This document shows, piece by piece, positions 40,110-47,902 of a DNA stretch of 64,000 nucleotides (positions are counted from its first letter, which is position 1; each line of letters starts with the position of its first letter). A program made the position numbers and the translations under genes. The notes under the pieces are model-generated. The model saw only the letters and a list, made by a program, of their open reading frames with translations, had not been told where the DNA came from and searched no databases. The DNA comes from UBA2882 sp051877575 (lineage in GTDB: Bacteria > Bacillota > Clostridia > Lachnospirales > Lachnospiraceae). The stretch covers positions 1 to 64,000 of the forward strand of contig JBJEJA010000031.1 of the NCBI GenBank assembly GCA_051877575.1. Direction: 5' to 3'.

Positions 40110-42186
40110 ACGCAATAAGAAGATAGCGAAAAATGCGTTAAAAGGTGTTCTTGTTATCGGAGTTGTTTTCCTGCTTTCCTTTATTTTGGAAATTTTGATA
40201 TTCAACAGAACAGCGCTCTCCCATCCCTATGAAGCAGTCGTATTCGATCACAACCATATGCTGATGGAAACAACGGATACGCTGGCACAGCTTTCGGCAG
40301 AGGAACAGAAAGCGTTAGAGGTGGAGCAGGAAAATAAGAAAATCCTGGCCGAATATTATGGTGAGGAATATGTAGAGGAATTGGACGAATCTCTGGTCAA
40401 ACAGGACGGAGTCTATTACCAGAAGGTAAAAGAGACCAGAATTCAAATGGAGCTGGGGGACACCTATTATGTGAAAAAATTAAAGGTATCTCTGCCATTG
40501 GAGGAAAATGCCGGCTATACGGTAAGAGTGTATGAAAAAGGCGTGCCCGGTGAAGGGATTTACTGCAGCATCAATCCTAAGCTGGATGCGGGGATTGCCA
40601 ATGTCGGGAAAGAGACCAATGCGTTGGAAATCATACTTTTGACGGGAGAAGAACCGGATCTGGATGCACTACAGGTGGAAATTTCCAATGATTTCAGCCT
40701 CAATTCCGTTCGAATCTGCTTTTTTGCCGTCTGCCTTTTTATGCTGTATCTGATATTGGCAGCAGGTAAAAAAACATGGAACATGATGCGTGAGAAACCC
40801 CAGTGGTTTTTTGCGGTTACGGCATTTTTATTTGGCGGACTGCTGATCATGGGAATCGGGACGAATCAGATCAGTTATGATGAGTATGCCCATGCCAAAA
40901 GTGCATACAAGCTTTCCTTCGGCTCCACCATTGAAACTACGGAAGCGGCTATGCAGATGGTCGGAAATACCCTGCCGTATTTCAATAATCCGGAGGAGCG
41001 TCGTCTGGTGGAGGATTACGAGGATCTGATGAATGATCCTTCCTATATTGCGCCGGATATCGGACACCAGAGCCGTTTTCCCAGAGCGGAAACCAGAGTA
41101 TACTATCCCATGGCAGCCGGATTTTATCTGGGACGGATTTTACATGTGAGCTTTGCGGATATGGTGGCTTTGGCAAAGCTGGGCAATCTGCTGTGCTATA
41201 TCGTAATTGTGTTCTGGGCAATCAAAAAGGCAAAAGGCTATAAAATGGTGGTGGCAGCCATCGGACTTTTACCCAATAATATCTTTATTGCATCGGCATT
41301 GTCCTATGATGCACTTGTGACATCCTGTCTTTTGTTCGGTTATGTGCTGCTGTTAAATGAGATTTTGACACCGGAGGAAAAGGTACGGCCGGGAAATGCG
41401 TTGCTGATGCTGCTGTCCTTTGTAGTAGGCTGTCTGTCCAAACCTGTCTATATTGTCATGGCATTGATGCTTTGGTTCCTTCCGGCAAAAAAATTCCAAA
41501 ATAAAGGAATGGCGTTGCTGTTTAAAGTATCCGTTACCGTTTTGGCGGGACTGATGATTTATAACATATTTTTCCCGACGCCGGTGGCGGGCGGAGATTA
41601 CCAGCTGGTAAGCAATATGGCGTATTCCGGTGACCGGAGAAGCGTCGGAACCAGCACCATAGGGCAGATTTCATATATTCTGGAAAATCCTCTGACCTAT
41701 ACGAAGGTTCTGTTGAAAGAGATGTTCGGGATGCTTGGCAGTTATACATTGTTCGGAGTGCCCTTTGTGGGTTATGCGTATTTGGGGACAGCACCTTTCT
41801 GGATTAACTGGCTGTTGATTCTGCTGGGTGTTTTTGCGGCAATGTTTACGGCGACGAAAAGCAAACTCGGCAAAGGAATCGGCGCATTGACGCACCTGAT
41901 GAATTTTGGCGTGGCAGCCATTGTCTTTTCCTCTATGTATATTTCCTATACGGCAGTGGGCAGCAGTCAGATACTGGGTGTCCAGGGAAGATATTTTATT
42001 CCGCTGTTTCTGCCTTTCCTAAGCTGCTTTTTCGGTATGGGAGAAGGGAAAGAAAACAGATTTGCTATAGCAAAGCAAAAGCTTCAAAGCCTTCCCGCAG
42101 TTTATGAGCGGGTTATCTTTGGCATACTGGGGTTTGTGAATCTTGTTATGACATGGCAGCTCGTCATTCTGAAAATGAATGTGTAA
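40099..42186 (+). CDS. DUF2142-type polytopic membrane protein
   Basis: The 695-residue protein has a first membrane helix (about 16-34) and a long soluble loop of about 190 residues. About eleven further helices follow, with the DUF2142 features GTNQISYDEYAHAKSAYKLS, PRAETRVYYPMAAGFYLGR and NIFIASALSYDALV. DUF2142 proteins occur in cell-envelope glycan loci and are thought to be GT-C-like membrane glycosyltransferases; function is unproven. The extra soluble loop between helices 1 and 2 contains a charged coiled segment (SAEEQKALEVEQENKKILAE). ATG 40099 follows GGAGGA. Confidence 0.75.
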   Translation: MQSERNKKIAKNALKGVLVIGVVFLLSFILEILIFNRTALSHPYEAVVFDHNHMLMETTDTLAQLSAEEQKALEVEQENKKILAEYYGEEYVEELDESLVKQDGVYYQKVKETRIQMELGDTYYVKKLKVSLPLEENAGYTVRVYEKGVPGEGIYCSINPKLDAGIANVGKETNALEIILLTGEEPDLDALQVEISNDFSLNSVRICFFAVCLFMLYLILAAGKKTWNMMREKPQWFFAVTAFLFGGLLIMGIGTNQISYDEYAHAKSAYKLSFGSTIETTEAAMQMVGNTLPYFNNPEERRLVEDYEDLMNDPSYIAPDIGHQSRFPRAETRVYYPMAAGFYLGRILHVSFADMVALAKLGNLLCYIVIVFWAIKKAKGYKMVVAAIGLLPNNIFIASALSYDALVTSCLLFGYVLLLNEILTPEEKVRPGNALLMLLSFVVGCLSKPVYIVMALMLWFLPAKKFQNKGMALLFKVSVTVLAGLMIYNIFFPTPVAGGDYQLVSNMAYSGDRRSVGTSTIGQISYILENPLTYTKVLLKEMFGMLGSYTLFGVPFVGYAYLGTAPFWINWLLILLGVFAAMFTATKSKLGKGIGALTHLMNFGVAAIVFSSMYISYTAVGSSQILGVQGRYFIPLFLPFLSCFFGMGEGKENRFAIAKQKLQSLPAVYERVIFGILGFVNLVMTWQLVILKMNV

Positions 42187-42197
42187 AAGGAGAACTT

Positions 42198-43208
42198 ATG
42201 ATAAGTGTCATTGTGCCTGTATATAAAAGTGAAAAGACATTGGAAAAATGTGTAAAAAGCCTGTGTGCACAGACCTATGAGGATATGGAAATCCTGCTCA
42301 TTGTGGACGGTCCGCCGGACGGCTCCGGGATTTTATCGGAAAAACTGGCGAAGGAGGATGCAAGGATCCGGGTAATCAATCAGGAAAACGGAGGAGTGTC
42401 CAAAGCCAGAAACCGTGGCATTGAAGAAGCCCGGGGCGAATATATCCGTTTTGTGGACAGCGACGACTATGTGGATGCGGATTCCAACGAAAAATTGCTC
42501 AAGGCTATGACAGATCATGATGCCGATCTGGTCATTGCCGGGTATCATCATCTGTATTTTGGCAGGGATATTCTCAAAAATCCGAAAGAGGGGTTTTACG
42601 AAATGGGCAGTTTAAGTGCCGGAGACGGCGGGGAACTGTTAGAACTGTACCGGGCAGGATTTTTGAATATGCCATGGAACAAGCTTTATAAAAAAGAATT
42701 GATCAGGGAAGGGTTTCCCACAGACTTAAATTTGGGCGAAGACCTGATGTTTAATGAGGCCTATATGGAGCGGGCGGGGAAAATCAGTGTGATTCCATAT
42801 CCGGTCTGCAATTATATTCAGGACGACAGGGGGACGACACTTTCCACCAAAAAGCGGATGGATAAGATACCCATTGCGCTCCGGTTGTACGAAGCATCCG
42901 TCTCCTTTTTTGAGAGGCTGGGAATTTCCGGCAGCAGAGTGGCGGCTGACAAACTGATCATAGAGTTCTTGGATGATCTGGAAAGTCTTGCTTTTGACAG
43001 GGAGATGAGCCGGAAGGAAAAAATGCGGATGATCCGGCTGTATGAGGAGGCTCTTGACGGGCTCGGAGAGGCGGGAAAGTCTCCTGCGCTGGAATTGCCC
43101 GATTATCGGATAATATTTCCCTTTTATCGGAAAAAGTTTACGGGAATGGTATATTTCCTTGTGCATGCAAGGGGATTGATTGCCAAGGTGTTGAAGAAGC
43201 GAGGATAA
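42198..43208 (+). CDS. GT2 family glycosyltransferase
   Basis: The 336-residue protein is a GT-A-fold family 2 transferase: MISVIVPVYKSEKTLEKCVK, CAQTYEDMEILLIVDGPPDG, NGGVSKARNRGIEEARGEYI and the metal motif FVDSDDYVDAD. The acceptor region includes MPWNKLYKKELI and DLMFNEAY. Donor and acceptor sugars cannot be read from it. ATG 42198 follows AAGGAG; the longer frame from 42153 reads back into the preceding gene. It is three bases from the fusion protein that follows. Confidence 0.88.
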   Translation: MISVIVPVYKSEKTLEKCVKSLCAQTYEDMEILLIVDGPPDGSGILSEKLAKEDARIRVINQENGGVSKARNRGIEEARGEYIRFVDSDDYVDADSNEKLLKAMTDHDADLVIAGYHHLYFGRDILKNPKEGFYEMGSLSAGDGGELLELYRAGFLNMPWNKLYKKELIREGFPTDLNLGEDLMFNEAYMERAGKISVIPYPVCNYIQDDRGTTLSTKKRMDKIPIALRLYEASVSFFERLGISGSRVAADKLIIEFLDDLESLAFDREMSRKEKMRMIRLYEEALDGLGEAGKSPALELPDYRIIFPFYRKKFTGMVYFLVHARGLIAKVLKKRG

Positions 43209-43211
43209 AGT

Positions 43212-45770
43212 ATGGACAAATGTGTTTCCGTGATCGTACCCATTTATAAGGTGGAAGCGTATTTAAAGCGGGCGGTTGATTCCATCTGCCGGCAGACATA
43301 TTCCAATCTGGAAATCATTCTGGTAGATGACGGTTCTCCGGACGGCTGCGGTGCCATCTGTGATGCGTATGCAAAAAAAGATGACCGGATCAAGGTTATC
43401 CATAAGGAAAACGGCGGTCTGTCCGATGCGCGAAATGCCGGATTGGATATTGCCACGGGGGAATATATTGCATTTGTGGACAGCGACGATTATATTGCAG
43501 AGGATTTTGTGGAGACTTTGCTTTTACAACTGCAAAAGAATGATGCGGATGTGGCAATGTGCTCTTATGCGGTTACGGCTTCCGAGGAGCCGGATGCTTC
43601 CGTTTTCGCAGGCACCGGCACAGCATCTTCGTCCGGAGAAGAGCATATACGGGATGGCAGCGTGGAGATCTGTGACAGACACGCATTGCTTTCCAACCTG
43701 TATGATGCCAATCACAGGGATGCCACTTATTTTATTGTGTCGTGGAATAAGATTTACAAGGCATCGCTATGGGAAGGAGTCCGTTTTCCAAAAGGAAAGA
43801 TACACGAGGATGAGGCAACGACCTACCGCATCTATGACCGGGCAGTCAAAGGTGTTTATGTTCACAGACCCTTGTATGGTTATTTCAGCGCGCCGGAAAG
43901 TATTACCAGAAGCAGGTTCGGTATCAACAGACTGGACTGGATGGATGCGCTTGATGACAGGATTACCTATTTTGAGAAGCAGTGTGACGAAGAACAGGTT
44001 TCTTATGCAAAGCGGGCAAGAGCAGATGCTGCCATACATTATTATTATCCGTTGAAAGAACAGCTGCCCGGAGAGAAAGCAGAGCGGAAACGTCTGAAAT
44101 CCTATGTAAAAGAAGAATTGAAAGCGGAAGGGAGCAAGCTGTCTCTGACAAAACGGTTGGGATACAGGCTTTTCCTGTTATCTGCACCTGCCTATCGGGC
44201 TGTGACCTGTATAGACCGGGATGATAAGGAACGGGTCTATCAGATCCTGTTTGTGATTTTAACTGCCTGGCTTGCCTTTTTATGCTTTTACAAGCTGGAT
44301 GTGAAATATGTGGATCCATGGGACGAATCCAGACATGGAGTCAATGCATATGAAATGCTGAAAGAAGGAAATCTTATACGCAGTACTTATCTTTATGAGA
44401 CGGATTATTACAATCTGAAGCCGCCTCTTTCCATGTGGACGATCATGGCCAGTATGGTGCTGTTCGGAAAAACGATTTTTGCCATGCGCCTTCCTTCCGT
44501 GCTGTGCTATCTGGTTATGGCGGTCAGTGTAGCCGTATTTGCCCGAAAACGCTATGGTCGGGCTCCTGCGCTGCTATGTCTGGCATTTCTTTCCGCCAAT
44601 ACGACTCCTTTTCTGGCACACATGGTACGGGCGGGAGATGCGGACAGCCTGTATGTGTTGATTTTTACACTGGCAATGCTCTGCATGCTGCGTATCGGGG
44701 AAAATCAGAAAAATCTATATTGGTGCGGCTTTTTGTTTGCCCTGGCATTTCTGACCAAAAGCTTTCACAGCGGCGTGATTGTAGTGATCGGAGGATTATA
44801 TCTGCTTCTGACAGGGGAACTGAAAAAGATGAAACCTGCCGTATGGGCGAAGTTTATTGCTTCTGCCGTGCTGCCTCTGGGTATATGGGGCGTTCTTCGA
44901 TATCGGACGGATGGAAGTGCATTTTTAAAAGAAATGTGGTATACGGATGTCCTGGGCCGCTCGGGAAAGGGCTTCGGAAGCAATGAAGCGGGATTTGGTT
45001 ATTACTTTTCCTATTATTTGGGTAAAATGAGCGGCAATATTCAGATCTATCTTGTGGTGTTGATTCTGATCGTGCTGGCCGGTGTCTTTGGGTTTTTCTA
45101 TTACAGAAAGAGAGAGATGTGCAGTCCGGCACAGGCGTGTAAAAAAATGCTGCTGCATAGAGACACCATCGGCTTCGCTTTGTGGATTCTGATTCCGACA
45201 CTGGCATTTTCCATAGTGTCCACCAAGCTTTTGTGGTATCTGTATCCGTCAATAACCGCACTTCTGATAGCGGGAGCAGTGGTCCTGGGTAAATTGGTCC
45301 AGGAAAAAAGTCTTTCTCCGGCACTGCGGGAAACGGTATGGTATGCAGCTGTTCTGGTTGCGGGAATCTATTCGCTGATTTTGTTCGGAACCTTCCGCAA
45401 TTATGGGGTGAACGGTGCACAGACCAATGCCTTTCAGCTGTTGATACAGGATACGGCACTGCAGGAAAAGACAGAGGGAAGTGCGGCATATGTGGCACTG
45501 GAAACAGATCAGCCGGAGCAGCCTCTGAATGAAACGTGGGCACAACAGGATGTATTTGTAGCGGAAGCATACGGAGATTATCTCTGTACCCAGGGAGGGT
45601 TAAATGCGCTGCTGGAGGATATGGAAGAAGAAGGACAGGAAGAAAGGCTGTTGTTTACAACCGAAACATATTTTGAAACGCAGGTTCTGCCGGCATTGGA
45701 TGATGCGGGACTGATGCCCGAGATCATAGGCAGAAGGGAACAATACCTGTCCGTCCTGATAGACTGGTAA
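43212..45770 (+). CDS. Fusion of a GT2 transferase and a GT-C membrane glycosyltransferase
   Basis: The 852-residue protein joins two enzymes. Residues 1-335 are a complete GT2 domain (VSVIVPIYKVEAYLKRAVDS, DDGSPDG, FVDSDDYIAEDF, VSWNKIYKAS, IHEDEATTYR). Residues 345-720 are a GT39/ArnT-like membrane enzyme: helix at about 347-360, then VKYVDPWDESRHGVNAYEM with the acidic DE pair, and NLKPPLSMWTIMAS. A short soluble tail follows. GT-C enzymes of this type use polyprenyl-phosphate sugars outside the membrane. One chain could make the lipid-linked donor on the inside and transfer it on the outside, which is inference. No frameshift or stop separates the parts. Confidence 0.82.
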   Translation: MDKCVSVIVPIYKVEAYLKRAVDSICRQTYSNLEIILVDDGSPDGCGAICDAYAKKDDRIKVIHKENGGLSDARNAGLDIATGEYIAFVDSDDYIAEDFVETLLLQLQKNDADVAMCSYAVTASEEPDASVFAGTGTASSSGEEHIRDGSVEICDRHALLSNLYDANHRDATYFIVSWNKIYKASLWEGVRFPKGKIHEDEATTYRIYDRAVKGVYVHRPLYGYFSAPESITRSRFGINRLDWMDALDDRITYFEKQCDEEQVSYAKRARADAAIHYYYPLKEQLPGEKAERKRLKSYVKEELKAEGSKLSLTKRLGYRLFLLSAPAYRAVTCIDRDDKERVYQILFVILTAWLAFLCFYKLDVKYVDPWDESRHGVNAYEMLKEGNLIRSTYLYETDYYNLKPPLSMWTIMASMVLFGKTIFAMRLPSVLCYLVMAVSVAVFARKRYGRAPALLCLAFLSANTTPFLAHMVRAGDADSLYVLIFTLAMLCMLRIGENQKNLYWCGFLFALAFLTKSFHSGVIVVIGGLYLLLTGELKKMKPAVWAKFIASAVLPLGIWGVLRYRTDGSAFLKEMWYTDVLGRSGKGFGSNEAGFGYYFSYYLGKMSGNIQIYLVVLILIVLAGVFGFFYYRKREMCSPAQACKKMLLHRDTIGFALWILIPTLAFSIVSTKLLWYLYPSITALLIAGAVVLGKLVQEKSLSPALRETVWYAAVLVAGIYSLILFGTFRNYGVNGAQTNAFQLLIQDTALQEKTEGSAAYVALETDQPEQPLNETWAQQDVFVAEAYGDYLCTQGGLNALLEDMEEEGQEERLLFTTETYFETQVLPALDDAGLMPEIIGRREQYLSVLIDW

Positions 45771-46559
45771 TCAATCACCGGCTATGATCTTGGGAATTTG
45801 ATGCATATCTGCGGCAATGTCCGTAAAAGAGGAAAAGTAGCTGCCGATGATCTTGCGTGTGGATGCAAGACAATACAGATCCACCATGGCATCCTGAATG
45901 CCTGCAATGCTGTTTCTGGATAGATCGCGTTCCTGATTGGAAATGATTTTGCCGGGAAAGGCATCACGCAGCCCGGCTTCTTCCGACAGATCGTCGGTTG
46001 CCAGGTAAAACATGGCTTCCGGATCGGTTTCCAATTCTCTTTTCATGGAAAGAATAAAGGCGTCGGTGGAACTTTTATCGATGGCGGGAATATTATCGGT
46101 CCGTCTGATATGAACTCCGACGGAATGGGCTCCCAGCTCCTGTTTTTTGGCTTCGATTTTTGCGGCAACTTCATCTGCGGGAACAAAAGCGGAGTAATCG
46201 TGGCACGGATAAAAATGCTCCTCGGTTGCTATATAGACCCGTGCTCCGAGGGAGGAAACGAAAGCATCATCCAAAGCTCCTTCCTGTCTGTGGGAACGGA
46301 TGTCTTCGTTGCCGATAAAATTGCCGAAAACCATAGAAGATAACTGATACCAAAGTTTTTTCAGATTCCATTTGGAAGCAATATTGATGACCCGGAATTG
46401 ATCCGTGGGCTGAAAAATCTTTTCAAAAGGGCAGCCAAGCTCCGGATTGACAAACCAGATAACCGTCAGTTTTTCATGGCGCTTTTCGGCGAGTATCCGG
46501 GCGGAATTGATGGCTCTCATTCTATTGCATAAACCGCCGATGGGTTGTATTATTAACAT
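45771..46559 (-). CDS. Fucosyltransferase-like protein (GT11/NodZ-type)
   Basis: This 262-residue protein on the minus strand begins MLIIQPIGGLCNRMRAINSA, the donor-binding start of alpha-fucosyltransferases, and has VGVHIRRTDN, the Arg-containing motif of GDP-fucose enzymes. The C-terminal MVDLYCLASTRKIIGSYFSS also fits. It would add fucose or a related sugar to a surface glycan; GDP-fucose synthesis genes are not in the window. ATG 46559 follows AGAAGGA on the minus strand; an upstream start (46601) lies in the divergent promoter region. Its stop is immediately adjacent to the stop of the plus-strand fusion gene, with no bases between. Confidence 0.78.
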   Translation of the reverse strand: MLIIQPIGGLCNRMRAINSARILAEKRHEKLTVIWFVNPELGCPFEKIFQPTDQFRVINIASKWNLKKLWYQLSSMVFGNFIGNEDIRSHRQEGALDDAFVSSLGARVYIATEEHFYPCHDYSAFVPADEVAAKIEAKKQELGAHSVGVHIRRTDNIPAIDKSSTDAFILSMKRELETDPEAMFYLATDDLSEEAGLRDAFPGKIISNQERDLSRNSIAGIQDAMVDLYCLASTRKIIGSYFSSFTDIAADMHQIPKIIAGD

Positions 46560-46587
46560 AGTATATCCTTCTTTCTGTAAGGGGTTA

Positions 46588-46615
46588 TTGAGATAGGGCA
46601 TAGTTACAGTATATC
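46588..46615 (+). promoter_or_regulatory. Possible promoter of the GT4 gene
   Basis: TTGAGA (46588-46593), 16-base spacer, TATATC (46610-46615), about 20 bases before the GT4 start. The opposite strand has TTGATA with TATCTC 16 bases on, for the divergent fucosyltransferase-like gene. The 76-base gap must serve both. Confidence 0.4.
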
Positions 46616-46635
46616 AAAAAAAAGGGTGTGCGTAT

Positions 46636-47898
46636 ATGAAAATTTTGCAGGTCAATACTGTCATACGAGGCAGCAGTGTAGGCAGGATTATGGCTGATTT
46701 ATATGAAGTGATCAAAGAATCGGGAAATGAAGCCAGAGTAGCGGTTGGCAGGGAGCCGTGGCCGGAGGGCTATGAAGGAATGCTGATCGGCAACAAGGGC
46801 GATTTTTATTGTCATGTGATAAAAAATTTCGTCCGGGGAGAAGCCGGCTTTGGGTCTGATGCGGTTACCCGGAATTTTCTGGAATGGGTGGATCGCGAAA
46901 AACCTGACCTGATCCACCTGCACAATATACATGGGTTTTATCTTCAGATTGAACTGTTGTTTGATTATATCAAAAAAAGAAACATTCCCGTGGTCTGGAC
47001 ATTACATGATTGCTGGAGCTTTACGGGACATTGTGCATATTACGATTTTGCGGCATGTGATAAATGGAAGACGGGATGCAATAATTGTATCCACCATGCC
47101 AAAGTTTATCCCTATGCATTGTTTAAGGACAACAGCATTGATGCCTATGCAAGAAAGAGAAAGGCTTTCTGCGGGGTGAAAAATCTGACGATCGTTACGC
47201 CCAGTCAATGGCTGAAGGGGCAGGTGGAACAATCATTTCTGAAAGAATATCCGGTAAAGGTTATTCCCAACGGCATTGATTTGAATGTTTTTTCCCTGAG
47301 AGCGGATACAAAAAAAGCAACGGACGATCGGACCGGAGATGGCGGAAAGTCCGGACTTCAAAGCGGCGGACAGAGAAAAGTCATTCTGGGAGTTGCCAAT
47401 ATTTGGGAATTCCGTAAGGGGCTGGCCTGTTTTGAAAGACTTGCACAGGATCTGCCGGATGAATATTGTATTCAACTGATCGGTGTGAATAAGAAACAGA
47501 AAAAAGAACTTAGGAAAAAATACGGAAATAAAATCATTGCCATGGAGAGAACCTCCAGCCCGGAGGAGTTAGCGGAGGCTTATCGAAATGCGGCGGTTTA
47601 TGTCAATGCCACACTGGAGGATAATTTCCCCACTACCAATCTGGAAGCCCTTGCATGCGGCACACCGGTTGTCACATATGCTACGGGCGGCAGCGGTGAG
47701 GCAGTAACGGAAGATACCGGCATTGTAGTGCAACGGGCGGATTATGATGCCATGAAGGGAGCGGTCGTCAAAGCGGCAAACGGCGCCTTTGAACGTGAAG
47801 CCTGCCGCAAACGGGCAGAGCAGTTTGATAAAAATACAAGATATCGGGAGTATCTGGAGCTTTACAAAGAAATCTTGGGTCGGGAAGCTTCGGAGTAA
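46636..47898 (+). CDS. GT4 family glycosyltransferase
   Basis: The 420-residue GT-B enzyme opens MKILQVNTVIRGSSVGRIMA and has HLHNIHGFYL and TLHDCWSFTGHCAYYDFAA in the N-terminal lobe. The C-terminal lobe has VILGVANIWEFRKGL and the nucleotide-sugar motif EDNFPTTNLEALACGTPVVT. The four-Cys segment CAYYDFAACDKWKTGCNNC is typical of the WcaC/CapM-like branch. It begins a plus-strand operon that runs through the next genes. Confidence 0.88.
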   Translation: MKILQVNTVIRGSSVGRIMADLYEVIKESGNEARVAVGREPWPEGYEGMLIGNKGDFYCHVIKNFVRGEAGFGSDAVTRNFLEWVDREKPDLIHLHNIHGFYLQIELLFDYIKKRNIPVVWTLHDCWSFTGHCAYYDFAACDKWKTGCNNCIHHAKVYPYALFKDNSIDAYARKRKAFCGVKNLTIVTPSQWLKGQVEQSFLKEYPVKVIPNGIDLNVFSLRADTKKATDDRTGDGGKSGLQSGGQRKVILGVANIWEFRKGLACFERLAQDLPDEYCIQLIGVNKKQKKELRKKYGNKIIAMERTSSPEELAEAYRNAAVYVNATLEDNFPTTNLEALACGTPVVTYATGGSGEAVTEDTGIVVQRADYDAMKGAVVKAANGAFEREACRKRAEQFDKNTRYREYLELYKEILGREASE

Positions 47899-47902
47899 GG
47901 AA

